Source of the DNA: Thermus neutrinimicus
Lineage (GTDB): Bacteria > Deinococcota > Deinococci > Deinococcales > Thermaceae
DNA: 64,000 bases
Assembly: GCF_022760955.1 (NCBI RefSeq)
Contig: NZ_JAKTNU010000001.1
Coordinates: 5,507-69,506 of the forward strand
Direction of reading: 5' to 3'
The notes below the pieces were generated by a model, which had not been told where the DNA came from, did no database searches, and worked only from the letters and a program-made list of their open reading frames with translations. Both the position numbers and the translations under genes were made by a program. Positions 1-8,240 of this stretch are shown here, one piece after another; the first letter of the stretch is position 1, and every line of letters begins with the position of its first letter.

Positions 1-29
1 TGGTGAGGCTTTTGGGCTAAGCTAAGACT

Positions 30-377
30 GTGCGCGGCCTCTTAGCACGGCTTCTCCTCAACACCCTGGCCCTTTGGGTGGTGAGCCTGGTGTACCCGGG
101 GGTTTCCTTCGCCCGGGAGGCAGGGTTTTTGGACTACTTGGTGGCGGGTGCGGTATGGGGGCTGGCCAATGCCCTGCTGCGGCCCATCCTCCTCTTCCTG
201 ACCCTGCCCTTAAACCTCATGACCCTGGGGCTCTTCACCCTGGTGGTCAACGGGATGGTGCTTTACCTGGTGGCCGAGGCCACGGCCCTGCAGGTGCAGG
301 GCTTTGCTGGAGCCCTCATCGGGGCCTTGATCCTTTCCCTGGTAAGCCTTCTTCTCAGCTGGCTTTTCCGCGACTAG
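30..377 (+). CDS. Phage-holin-family-IV-like small membrane protein
   Basis: A 115-residue hydrophobic protein with about four membrane segments (roughly residues 5-25, 32-52, 57-80 and 90-112) and short polar turns. Length and pattern fit the widespread bacterial 'phage holin family 4' membrane proteins, whose cellular role is not established; nothing suggests a prophage here. The GTG start at 30 is supported by TAAGCT at 18-23, six bases upstream, the leaderless pattern seen repeatedly in this window. Its stop overlaps the stop of the convergent CBS gene by 4 bases. Confidence 0.75.
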   Translation: MRGLLARLLLNTLALWVVSLVYPGVSFAREAGFLDYLVAGAVWGLANALLRPILLFLTLPLNLMTLGLFTLVVNGMVLYLVAEATALQVQGFAGALIGALILSLVSLLLSWLFRD

Positions 378-805
378 CGGTTTTCCGTCACGTAGCGGGA
401 AAGCTCCTCGATCAGGACCTCCTGTTCGGTGATGATGGCCTTGACCGCGTCCCCGATGGAAACCACCCCGATCACCTTGCCCTCCTCCAAGACCGGAAGA
501 TGCCGCACCCGGTGCTCGGTCATCAGGCGCATGGCCTCCTCCAAAGTGGTTTCGGGAGTCACCGTGGTCACCTCACGGGTCATGACCTCCTCCACCAGGG
601 TGTCCTTAGAGAACCGGCCCAAGAGGACCAGCTTCCGGGCATAGTCCCGCTCGGAGAAGACGCCGAGAAGCCTGTCCCCCTCCATGACCAAGAGGGCCCC
701 GATGTCGTGTTCCGCCAGCTTCCGCAAAGCCTCCAGCACCGTGGCCTGGGGGTGAACGTTATAGACTACTCCCCCCTTGCGCAACAGGACCTGCCGAACG
801 GTCAT
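374..805 (-). CDS. Tandem CBS domain protein
   Basis: A 143-residue protein made almost entirely of two CBS motifs (about residues 8-65 and 72-130), which together form one Bateman module. Such modules bind adenine nucleotides or similar ligands; free-standing ones act as energy or redox sensors, but the partner cannot be read from sequence. The repeated 'LLVMEGDRLLGVFSERD' and 'LPVLEEGKVIGVVSIGD' segments show the duplication. An AAAGGGGG ribosome site lies just upstream of the ATG, and a TATAAT box lies at 831-836. It is convergent with the small membrane gene upstream in the window. Confidence 0.85.
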   Translation of the reverse strand: MTVRQVLLRKGGVVYNVHPQATVLEALRKLAEHDIGALLVMEGDRLLGVFSERDYARKLVLLGRFSKDTLVEEVMTREVTTVTPETTLEEAMRLMTEHRVRHLPVLEEGKVIGVVSIGDAVKAIITEQEVLIEELSRYVTENR

Positions 806-830
806 ATAACCCCCTTTCCTTTAGGGGTTC

Positions 831-836
831 ATTATA
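831..836 (-). promoter_or_regulatory. -10 box (TATAAT) for the CBS gene
   Basis: A perfect TATAAT on the minus strand, 25 bases before the CBS start codon, leaves a short leader with an AAAGGGGG ribosome site. No good -35 element is visible. Confidence 0.55.
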
Positions 837-852
837 CCAGACCGGAAGGCGC

Positions 853-1659
853 TTATCTCACGGTGAGCACCGGCCCCACCGCATGGCGCACCAGGTGCTC
901 CGCGGTGCTCCCCAGGACCAGGCGGCGCACCGGCGCTCCCAGGACCAGAAGATCCGAGGGGGTTTGCAAGGAAAGAAGATGCTCAGCAGGATCACCCGAG
1001 AAGGCCAGGGACTCCACCCATATTCCCTGGTCCTGCAAATAGGTCTGCGCCTCGAGGGTCCACGCCCCCGCCTGCACCGGGTCGTCGTGCACGCTCACCA
1101 CCCGCACCCGTAGCCCCAGGGGCTTGGCCAGAAGGGCCAGGGTATGCAAAGCCCGCACCGCGCTTTCCGAGGCGTTGTAGCCCAGGATGGCCCCCTCTAT
1201 CTCCACGTAGTCGGTGGGGGCCACCAGTACCGGGGTGGGCGAGGTTCGCAAAACCCTATCCACGGTGCTTCCCAGCCCCACGAAGCTCCCCCCATGGGTT
1301 TCCCCGCTCCGACCCATGACCAGGAGGTCTGCGGTGCGGGCGTAGCGCAGGATCACCTCGTGGGGCAACCCGGTTTCCATGAAGACCTCCACCTGAAGCC
1401 CCGCTTCCTCCGCACTTTTGCGAATCCGCTCCAATAGGGCCTCGCCATGGGCGGAAAGGGCCTTTTCCAGCTCTTCCCGGTAGGCTGGCACGGGAACGGT
1501 AAGGGCCCCGAAGTCCAGGAGCTCCAACGCCCGGATGAGGCGGGAATCCCGCACGTAAAGGGCCACCAGCTTGGCGGAAAGCTTGTAGCAGAGCCACTCC
1601 GCCAGCACCTCCGCTCCCCGGGCCTGGGGAGAGCCATCCGTGGCCAGAAGGATCCTCAT
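853..1659 (-). CDS. Universal stress protein, tandem UspA domains
   Basis: 268 residues with two Usp domains (about 1-143 and 150-268). The first starts with MRILLATDGS and carries the nucleotide-binding G-x2-G-x9-G-(S/T) type loop near GRSGETHGG...GSTV. The second has the equivalent GAPVRRLVLGSTAEH. Both loops look able to bind ATP. These cytosolic proteins respond to stress, with no fixed enzymatic role. The ATG at 1659 has TAAGAT six bases upstream (1666-1671) and no ribosome site, suggesting a leaderless mRNA. Confidence 0.9.
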   Translation of the reverse strand: MRILLATDGSPQARGAEVLAEWLCYKLSAKLVALYVRDSRLIRALELLDFGALTVPVPAYREELEKALSAHGEALLERIRKSAEEAGLQVEVFMETGLPHEVILRYARTADLLVMGRSGETHGGSFVGLGSTVDRVLRTSPTPVLVAPTDYVEIEGAILGYNASESAVRALHTLALLAKPLGLRVRVVSVHDDPVQAGAWTLEAQTYLQDQGIWVESLAFSGDPAEHLLSLQTPSDLLVLGAPVRRLVLGSTAEHLVRHAVGPVLTVR

Positions 1660-1668
1660 GGGAACATC

Positions 1669-2811
1669 TTAACGCCCCCGTCCATGGGCCAAGCCCGGCT
1701 CCTTCACCCCCTGGGCCAAGGCCCAAGCCGGCAGGATCAAGGCCCCCAGGGCCAGGAGAACCGGCATCACGCCCCACGCCTCGATGAGGTGGCCTATGGG
1801 GGCGTAGAAGAGGCCGGCGAAACCCCAGGTGAAGCCCATGAGAAGCCCGGAAACCGTGGCCGTTTGCCCCGGTTCCAGCTCCTGGGCCAAGGCCACGGCC
1901 ACCGGGATCCCCGCGTTCATCAAGGCCCCGGTGAGGGCCAAAAGGGCCAGGTAGGGCGCACCCCCGGGAGGGAGGAAAAGAAGGCTCAGGTACAGGGGAA
2001 GCCCGAAGGCCAGGGTTCCCGCCAAAACCGCCTTCCGCCCCAGGCGGTCGGAAAGGGTACCCCCAAGGAAGGTGCCCAAGGTGGCGGAGAAGCTATAGGT
2101 GGAAAGGCTTAAGGCGATGTAGGCATCGGAAAGGCCCCTTTGGGTAAACCAGTAGGGCAAGGTGGTGGAAAAGCTCATGAACACCAGACTCCTTAAGGTG
2201 GCCATCCCCCAAAGCCGGGCCACATCCCCGCGAAAAACCCTCAGGAAATCCCTAAAGCCCGCGGGATTTCCCCGGCGCTGCACAGGGGGCAGGCGCAGGA
2301 GGAGCAGGGCCGGCAACAAGGCCAGCGGGGTTAACCACACCAGGCCCCTAAGCCCCCAAGCCCCCACGGCGAACAGGGCCACCACCGGCCCCAGGGAAAG
2401 GCCCAGGTACCCCGCGGACCCAAAAAAGGAAAGCCAAAAACCCCTTCGCTCCCTGGGAGCGAACTCCCCCACCAGGCTGGCCCCTGAGGCATGGAAAAGG
2501 GCCGAGCCGAAGCCGGCAAGCCCCAGGACCACCATCAAGGCCTCGAGCCGAGGCCATAGGCCCAAGGAGCCCATGCCCAGGGCCACCAGCACCGGCCCCA
2601 AGGCGGCCAAAAGCCTTCGGTCCAACCGGTCGGCGATGAGGCCGGCCAAGGGCTGAAAAAGGCTACCCGTAAGGGAGTACACGGACACCAGAAGCCCCAC
2701 CGTCCCCAGCCCTACCCCAAAATGATCCATCAGTTTGGGCAAAAGGGGCGTGAGGAAGTTGGAGAAGAGGTCGTTGACCGTGTGAAGCCAGGCCAAAAGA
2801 AGCGGCAGCAC
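1669..2811 (-). CDS. MFS transporter, fosmidomycin-resistance (Fsr)-like
   Basis: A 380-residue, 12-helix major facilitator protein. The N-terminal HTVNDLFSNFLTPLLPKL and the loop GLIADRLDRR after helix 2 match the Fsr-like drug exporter group; a matching GTLSDRLGRK loop marks the second half. The substrate is unknown. The GTG start at 2811 is preceded by TAGCAT at 2818-2823, six bases away. GGGAGG directly abuts the GTG, too close for a normal ribosome site, so the leaderless reading is preferred. It may be co-transcribed with the Usp gene 9 bases downstream. Confidence 0.85.
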   Translation of the reverse strand: MLPLLLAWLHTVNDLFSNFLTPLLPKLMDHFGVGLGTVGLLVSVYSLTGSLFQPLAGLIADRLDRRLLAALGPVLVALGMGSLGLWPRLEALMVVLGLAGFGSALFHASGASLVGEFAPRERRGFWLSFFGSAGYLGLSLGPVVALFAVGAWGLRGLVWLTPLALLPALLLLRLPPVQRRGNPAGFRDFLRVFRGDVARLWGMATLRSLVFMSFSTTLPYWFTQRGLSDAYIALSLSTYSFSATLGTFLGGTLSDRLGRKAVLAGTLAFGLPLYLSLLFLPPGGAPYLALLALTGALMNAGIPVAVALAQELEPGQTATVSGLLMGFTWGFAGLFYAPIGHLIEAWGVMPVLLALGALILPAWALAQGVKEPGLAHGRGR

Positions 2812-2900
2812 CCTCCCATGCTAAACCCCTTTCTCACGGGGAGTGTGTTACAATCCCTTCGTGCTTGTGGGCTTTCCGGTAGGCGAGGGGAAAAGAAAAA

Positions 2901-2977
<77 letters not shown>

Positions 2978-2991
2978 ACTCAGCGGGAAGT

Positions 2992-3021
2992 ATCCTAGCA
3001 CGCTAAGGAGGAGGCGGTCAA
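2992..3021 (-). promoter_or_regulatory. Promoter for tRNA-Arg
   Basis: On the minus strand TTGACC (3016-3021) and TAGGAT (2992-2997) are separated by 18 bases, with the -10 box 15 bases before the tRNA 5' end. The -35 box and spacer overlap the ribosome site (AAGGAGG) and abut the GTG start of the divergent foldase gene. Confidence 0.65.
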
Positions 3022-4839
3022 GTGTTCGGTATCAGCAAGAAAGCCATCACCATCCTTTTTGGGCTTCTGGCCTTGGCCTTCGCCGTGGGGGCCATCCTCC
3101 TTTTCACCCCCCAAGCGGGGCAGCAGGCGCGGGGCAAACCCGTGCTGTGGGTGAACGGGAAGGCGGTTTACGAGCTGGACCTGCTAAGGCTCCAGGGGAA
3201 TGACCCCCTCTACGCCGCAAACCCCCAGGGGCTTCTTAAGACTCTGGTGGACACCCATTTCCTGGAGCAGGTCATCCTCACCGAGGCCCTCAAGCAGGAC
3301 GCCGCCCGGATACGGGTGGGTAGCGCCGAGGTGCGCAAGGAAGTGGACCGCATCCGGGAACAGTTTGGCCTAAAGGACAAGAAGGCCTACGAGCAGTTCC
3401 TGAACCAGGTGGGGTACACGGATGCCCAGCTCAGGGGCGAGATCAAAACCCAGCTCCAGATCCAAAAGCGGCTGGAGCAGGTTCGCTCTGCGGCCAAGCC
3501 CACCCCGGAGGAGGTGCGGTTCTACTTCGAGGTCCACCAGGAGGAGTACAAGGGCGAGGCCCGGGTCAAGGCCCGCCAGATCGTGGTAGACGATGCCAAG
3601 CTGGCAGCGGAGCTTTTGGCTAAGGCTAAGGCCGGGGAAGACTTCGCCGCCTTGGCCAAGGGACACTCCAAGGTGGGCGCCGAGCAGGGTGGGGCCTTGG
3701 GGGCCGCCCCGGGGGAAAGCGAGCCCAAACCCGTGACCAAGGTGGTCTTCCCCGAAAAGGTGGCGGAGGCGGTCTTCGCAATGAAGGAGCCCGGCCTGGT
3801 GGGGCCCATAGAGGCAGGGGGGCGGTACTACCTGGTGAAGGTGGAGGAGTACCTGCCCCCCAGGGTGCCCACCTTTGAGGAGGTGAAGGAGCAGGTGGAG
3901 AAGGATGCCCAGGAGGCCAAGGGGAATGGGGCCCTCGAGGCCTACCTGGAAGACCTTCGCCGGAAGGCCCAGGTGCGCTTCGCCGAGGACAGCCCCTATA
4001 GCTACAAGAACCCCCCCGTGGCCAAGGTGGGCGAAAGGGAGATCCTGCTGAGCGAGGTTCTCCAGCCGGTTTTCTCCAACCAGCAGACCGCGGCCCTCAT
4101 CCAGCAGGGCCTGGGGGAGCTGGCGGTGCAGTTCTTCCTACCCCAGACCCTGGAAAGCCTGATCGAACGCGAACTCCTGGTGGAGGCCGCCAAGGGGAGC
4201 GGCAAGCCCTATATCGGCACCAAGGACCAGATCGCCCAGGCCTACCTCCTCTACGAAACCCGGGGCCTCACCGCCACCGAGGAGGAAGCCCGCAAGTTCT
4301 ACGCGGAAAACCCCGCCCTCTTCACCATCCCGGCCAGCGCCGAGGTGACGGGGGTGGTCTTTAAGGCGGAGGCCAAGGCCAAGGCCTTCCGGGAAGCGGC
4401 TCTAAAGGGTGGCGATCTCCAGGCCCTGGCCAAGGCCCAGGAGGGCAACGTCACCGAGTACGGCACCGTGAACCCCAACCAGCTCCCCGCAGTCTTTGAC
4501 CGCCTGGTCTTCAAGGTGAAGGAGACCTTCCCCAAGGGTCCCCTGGGGGAGGTGAGCGAGGTGGTGAAGCTGGAGGATGGCACCTTTGCCGTGCTGATCA
4601 TCAAAGACCGCAAGCCTGAGGTGCTCAAGCCCTTCGCGGAAGTGGTGGAGCAGGCTAGGGAAGGGGTCATCAACCGGAAGCGGCAACAGCAGGCCCAGGC
4701 CCTTATTCAGGAACTGCGCAAGGCAGCCCAAATCGAGAACCGCCTGAGCCAGGTGCTGGCGGAACTCACCCCCAAGACCCAGGAGCCGGCGAAATCTCCC
4801 ACAGAGGAGGCCCCCAAGGAAGCGCCTTCCAAACCCTAG
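3022..4839 (+). CDS. Membrane-anchored peptidyl-prolyl isomerase, SurA/PpiD type
   Basis: 605 residues. One N-terminal membrane anchor (about residues 9-29) is followed by a SurA-like N domain and a parvulin domain (about 175-275, with ARQIVV, DFAALAKGHSK, GGALG and YYLVKVEE). A second, weaker parvulin-like copy covers about 420-540 (AEVTGVVFKAEAKAKAF, FAVLIIKDRKP). The protein should face the periplasm and help fold exported proteins. The tail is rich in Lys, Pro and Glu. The GTG start has a strong AAGGAGGAGG ribosome site. A clear terminator follows, so it is probably monocistronic. Confidence 0.85.
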   Translation: MFGISKKAITILFGLLALAFAVGAILLFTPQAGQQARGKPVLWVNGKAVYELDLLRLQGNDPLYAANPQGLLKTLVDTHFLEQVILTEALKQDAARIRVGSAEVRKEVDRIREQFGLKDKKAYEQFLNQVGYTDAQLRGEIKTQLQIQKRLEQVRSAAKPTPEEVRFYFEVHQEEYKGEARVKARQIVVDDAKLAAELLAKAKAGEDFAALAKGHSKVGAEQGGALGAAPGESEPKPVTKVVFPEKVAEAVFAMKEPGLVGPIEAGGRYYLVKVEEYLPPRVPTFEEVKEQVEKDAQEAKGNGALEAYLEDLRRKAQVRFAEDSPYSYKNPPVAKVGEREILLSEVLQPVFSNQQTAALIQQGLGELAVQFFLPQTLESLIERELLVEAAKGSGKPYIGTKDQIAQAYLLYETRGLTATEEEARKFYAENPALFTIPASAEVTGVVFKAEAKAKAFREAALKGGDLQALAKAQEGNVTEYGTVNPNQLPAVFDRLVFKVKETFPKGPLGEVSEVVKLEDGTFAVLIIKDRKPEVLKPFAEVVEQAREGVINRKRQQQAQALIQELRKAAQIENRLSQVLAELTPKTQEPAKSPTEEAPKEAPSKP

Positions 4840-4851
4840 GCCGAAAGAAAC

Positions 4852-4892
4852 CCCAGGAGGCCCCAGGCGCCTGGAGCCTCCTGGGTTTTTTT
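4852..4892 (+). terminator. Rho-independent terminator after the PPIase gene
   Basis: A 10-bp stem, CCCAGGAGGC (4852-4861) with GCCTCCTGGG (4876-4885), is followed by seven Ts. The loop itself contains a smaller palindrome. The last T of the tract is the first base of the putative pgm -10 box. Confidence 0.9.
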
Positions 4893-4897
4893 AAGAT
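4892..4897 (+). promoter_or_regulatory. -10 box (TAAGAT) for leaderless pgm
   Basis: TAAGAT ends exactly six bases before the pgm ATG, with no ribosome site between. It begins inside the T-tract of the preceding terminator. Confidence 0.5.
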
Positions 4898-4903
4898 GGA
4901 AGC

Positions 4904-6472
4904 ATGGACCTCCTCAGGCTCCTCACCCTTTACCACGAAGAGCGCCCCGATCCCCAAAACCCCTTTCAGCGGGTGGCCTTCGGCACCAGCGGCCACCGGG
5001 GCACCAGCCTCAAGGGCACCTTTACCGAGGCCCACGTGCTGGCCATCGCCCAGGCCATCGCCGATCTCCGGGCCTCCTTTGGGGCCACCGGGCCCCTCTT
5101 CCTGGCCAAGGACACCCATGCCCTTTCCGAACCCGCCTGGGCCACAACCCTCACCGTGCTCACCGCCAACGGCATAGAGGTGCGCCTCGAGGAGGGCCAC
5201 ACCCCCACCCCCCTGGTCTCCTTGGCCATCCTGGAGCACAACGCCCAGCATTCCGCCAAGGCGGACGGCATCCTCCTCACCCCCAGCCACAACCCCCCTG
5301 AGGACGGGGGGCTCAAGTACAACCCCCCCACGGGAGGGCCCGCGGACACCCGCATCACCAAGGCCATTGAGGAAAGGGCCAACGCCCTCCTGGCGGAAGG
5401 GCTAAAGGGAGTAAGACGCCTTCCCTTCCGGGAGGCCCTGCAAAGGGCCAAGCCCTTCGACTACGCGGGGCTTTACGTGGACAAGGTCAAGGAGGCCGTG
5501 GACCTGGAGGCCATCCGAGTCTCCGGCCTGCGTCTCGGGGTGGACCCCTTGGGAGGGGCGAGCCTAAGGGTGTGGGAGCGGCTTGCCGAGGCCTATCGGC
5601 TTAACCTCGAGGTGGTAAACCCCACCCTAGACCCCACCTTCCGCTTCATGCCCAAGGACCACGACGGCAAGATCCGCATGGACTGCTCAAGCCCCTACGC
5701 CATGGTGGGCCTCCTTTCGCTCAAGGAGCGCTTTGACCTGGCCATCGGCAACGACCCCGACGCCGACCGCCACGGCATCGTCACCCCAAGGGGCCTCATG
5801 AACCCCAACCACTACCTGGCGGCCGCCGTCTTCCACCTCTACACCACCCGCACCTGGCCTAAGGCCAAGGTGGGCAAGACGGCGGTGACCAGCGCCCTTT
5901 TGGACCGGGTGGCCAAGGCTTTGGGGCGGGAGGTCTACGAAACCCCCGTGGGCTTTAAGTATTTCGTGGATGGGCTCCTGGAAGGCTGGCTCGGGTTCGG
6001 CGGGGAGGAAAGCGCCGGGGCCAGCTTCCTGCGCTTTGACGGTAGGCCCTTTTCCACCGATAAGGACGGGATTCTCCTGGGGCTCTTGGCGGCGGAGATC
6101 CTGGCCAAGCGGGGGAAGGCTCCCGACGAACTCTACGAGGAGCTGGCCGAGCGCCTGGGACGGCCCCATTACGCCCGCAAGGACCTCCCCATACCCCCTG
6201 AGGCCAAGGCCAAGCTGGCCCGCCTCTCCCCCGAGGACGTGAAGGCGAAGGAGCTGGCGGGGGAACCCATCCTGGCCATCCTCACCCGGGCCCCAGGAAA
6301 CGGGGAGCCCCTAGGCGGCCTCAAGGTGGTGACGGAAAACGCCTGGTTCGCCGCCCGCCCAAGCGGCACCGAGGACGTGACCAAGGTGTACGCGGAAAGC
6401 TTCAAGGGGGAGGAGCACCTAAAGGAGGTCCTCGAGGCCGCCATGGCCCTGGTGGAGAAGACCCTGGGCTAA
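4904..6472 (+). CDS. pgm: Phosphoglucomutase (alpha-D-glucose-specific type)
   Basis: 522 residues of the alpha-D-phosphohexomutase superfamily. It should interconvert glucose-1-phosphate and glucose-6-phosphate in the cytosol. Visible motifs are FGTSGHRG at 27-34, the phosphoserine loop TPSHNP with Ser128, the Mg-binding DPDADRHG, the sugar-specificity loop GEESAG and the phosphate-contact [10 protein letters not shown] near the C-terminus. Length fits the bacterial Pgm subfamily (about 545). It sits tail-to-tail with the sugar importer operon, 4 bases away, which fits feeding imported sugar into glycolysis or glycogen. Confidence 0.93.
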   Translation: MDLLRLLTLYHEERPDPQNPFQRVAFGTSGHRGTSLKGTFTEAHVLAIAQAIADLRASFGATGPLFLAKDTHALSEPAWATTLTVLTANGIEVRLEEGHTPTPLVSLAILEHNAQHSAKADGILLTPSHNPPEDGGLKYNPPTGGPADTRITKAIEERANALLAEGLKGVRRLPFREALQRAKPFDYAGLYVDKVKEAVDLEAIRVSGLRLGVDPLGGASLRVWERLAEAYRLNLEVVNPTLDPTFRFMPKDHDGKIRMDCSSPYAMVGLLSLKERFDLAIGNDPDADRHGIVTPRGLMNPNHYLAAAVFHLYTTRTWPKAKVGKTAVTSALLDRVAKALGREVYETPVGFKYFVDGLLEGWLGFGGEESAGASFLRFDGRPFSTDKDGILLGLLAAEILAKRGKAPDELYEELAERLGRPHYARKDLPIPPEAKAKLARLSPEDVKAKELAGEPILAILTRAPGNGEPLGGLKVVTENAWFAARPSGTEDVTKVYAESFKGEEHLKEVLEAAMALVEKTLG

Positions 6473-6476
6473 GTAC

Positions 6477-7319
6477 CTAGCCCTTGACCGCCCCGGCGGT
6501 AAGCCCCGCCACAATCCGCTGCTGGAAGACGAGCACCAGCACCACTAGGGGCACGGTCACCACCACGCTGGCCGCCATGATGGAGCCCCAGGGGATCTCA
6601 AAGGGCGTGGCCCCCCCAAAGCTGGCTATGGCTGGGGGAACCGTTTTCACCTTATCCCCTACGGTGAAGGTGAGGGCGAAGAGGTACTCGTTCCAGGCGG
6701 CGATGAAGGCGAGAAGCCCCGTGGTCACCAAACCGGGGCCCGTAAGGGGGAGCATGATGCGCACCAGAGTCTGCAAAGGGGTGGCCCCGTCCACGTAGGC
6801 CGCCTCCTCCAGCTCCCGGGGTAAACCTTTGAAGTAGCCTACCAGGACCCAGACGGTAAAAGGGAGGGTGAAAAGGAGGTAGCTGAGGATAAGGCCCATA
6901 TGGGTGTTGAAGAGCCCCGCCTGGCGCAGGAGCATGAAAAGCCCTCCCAAGACCGAGATCTGGGGGAACATGGTCATAGCCAGAACCAGGTAGAGCACAG
7001 CATTCCTGGGAGGGAAAGGCAACCTACCCAAAGCGTAAGCGGCCAGCACCCCAAGGAACAGGGAAAGGAGGGTAGCCCCGCCCGCCACCACCACGGAGTT
7101 CAGCAGATTGCGGCCAAAGTTGGCCTGGAGAAACACGTTCTTGTAATGGTCCAGGGTGAAGGGCAGCGGCAAAAAGCTGGGATCGCTGGCAAAAAGGGCG
7201 TCGGAGGGCTTGAAGCTGGAGATCACCGCCCAGTAGAAGGGGAAGGCGCTATACACCACCACAAAGGCCACCAACAGGTAAAAGAGCAGGCGATTTCCAA
7301 GGCGAAGCCAGGTCCTCAT
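6477..7319 (-). CDS. Carbohydrate ABC transporter permease, MalG-like
   Basis: 280 residues with six membrane helices and the EAA loop ELEEAAYVDGATPLQTLVRIMLP that docks the ATPase. This is the MalG half of a sugar importer (CUT1 family). Its start overlaps the MalF-like gene by 4 bases (ATGA), so the two are translationally coupled. No MalK-type ATPase is encoded nearby; Thermus is known to use a MalK encoded elsewhere for such importers. The likely substrate follows from the binding protein gene. Confidence 0.9.
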   Translation of the reverse strand: MRTWLRLGNRLLFYLLVAFVVVYSAFPFYWAVISSFKPSDALFASDPSFLPLPFTLDHYKNVFLQANFGRNLLNSVVVAGGATLLSLFLGVLAAYALGRLPFPPRNAVLYLVLAMTMFPQISVLGGLFMLLRQAGLFNTHMGLILSYLLFTLPFTVWVLVGYFKGLPRELEEAAYVDGATPLQTLVRIMLPLTGPGLVTTGLLAFIAAWNEYLFALTFTVGDKVKTVPPAIASFGGATPFEIPWGSIMAASVVVTVPLVVLVLVFQQRIVAGLTAGAVKG

Positions 7320-8191
7320 CGCAGAGCCTCCCTACCCAGGGTCCGCATATAAGCCACCACAAAAAGGAAAATTAGGACCAAAATCGCCACGCTTATGGCC
7401 GAGCCATACCCCAAGTCTTGGAAATCTATCAAGGTCTGGCGGTTGTAGACGGCCAGGGTACGGGTGGCGGGATTCACCCCGCTCATGACAAAGATCACGT
7501 CAAACACCCGTAAGGCATCCAGGGTGCGGAAGATGAGGGCCACCACCAGGGCGGGGGTAAGGAGGGGGAGGGTAATGGCCCAAAACTGTTGCCACCGGGT
7601 GGCCCCGTCGATGCTGGCCGCCTCGTAAAGCTCCTCAGGGATCAGCTGAAGGCCGGCCAGGAGGAGAAGGGCCATGAAGGGCGTGGTCTTCCACACATCC
7701 ACGGCGATGATGGCGGGCATAACCAGCTCGGGCCGGGCCAAGAAGGCCACCTTTTGCGACAGGATGCCCAGCTTCACCCCCAGGATGTTGATCACCCCGT
7801 AGACATCGTGTAGCATCCACTGCCACATCTTGGCGGAAACCACTGTGGGAATAGCCCAGGGAATGAGGATGGCGGTGCGCACCAAGCCCCGACCCTTGAA
7901 GTTGGAATGGATGACCAAAGCAATGGCCAATCCCAAGAGAGTTTCCAGGCTGACAGAGAACACAGTGAACTTCACCGTGTTCCATAGGGCTTGGCGGAAA
8001 TCAGGGTCCTGGAGAAGGTAAAGGTAGTTCTTGAATCCCACAAACTCCGGGGGCTCCACAAAGGCGATATCCGCCCGGAAGAAGGACCAGTAAAAGACCT
8101 GGGCCAAAGGGTACCCCGCCACCAACACCACCACCAAAAGGGTGGGGAGAACCAATAACCAGGCCAGGCGTACCTGCCGTTGCGTCAGCAT
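7316..8191 (-). CDS. Carbohydrate ABC transporter permease, MalF-like
   Basis: 291 residues from the chosen ATG ([19 protein letters not shown]), six helices, and the EAA loop [23 protein letters not shown]. The frame stays open to 8395, but the extra N-terminus is low-complexity Arg/Pro and lies inside the binding protein gene, so I reject it. The ATG at 8191 has no ribosome site but has TATCCT six bases upstream (8198-8203), and a hairpin separates it from the binding protein gene. It pairs with the MalG-like protein in the membrane. Confidence 0.9.
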   Translation of the reverse strand: MLTQRQVRLAWLLVLPTLLVVVLVAGYPLAQVFYWSFFRADIAFVEPPEFVGFKNYLYLLQDPDFRQALWNTVKFTVFSVSLETLLGLAIALVIHSNFKGRGLVRTAILIPWAIPTVVSAKMWQWMLHDVYGVINILGVKLGILSQKVAFLARPELVMPAIIAVDVWKTTPFMALLLLAGLQLIPEELYEAASIDGATRWQQFWAITLPLLTPALVVALIFRTLDALRVFDVIFVMSGVNPATRTLAVYNRQTLIDFQDLGYGSAISVAILVLIFLFVVAYMRTLGREALR

Positions 8192-8197
8192 GATTTG

Positions 8198-8203
8198 AGG
8201 ATA
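8198..8203 (-). promoter_or_regulatory. TANNNT box (TATCCT) before the MalF-like gene
   Basis: It lies six bases before the ATG, matching the leaderless pattern elsewhere. It could give the permease pair a promoter separate from the binding protein gene. Confidence 0.4.
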
Positions 8204-8205
8204 AG

Positions 8206-8228
8206 CCCCGGGGGGTAGTCCCCCGGGG
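8206..8228 (-). terminator. Intercistronic hairpin between binding protein and permease genes
   Basis: A 9-bp all-GC stem, CCCCGGGGG (8206-8214) with CCCCCGGGG (8220-8228), and a 5-base loop, with no T-tract. It lies just after the binding protein stop. By analogy with the malE-malF spacer of enteric bacteria it probably stabilises the upstream message or attenuates read-through, giving more binding protein than permease. Confidence 0.6.
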
Positions 8229-8240
8229 ATGGGAGGAAGG

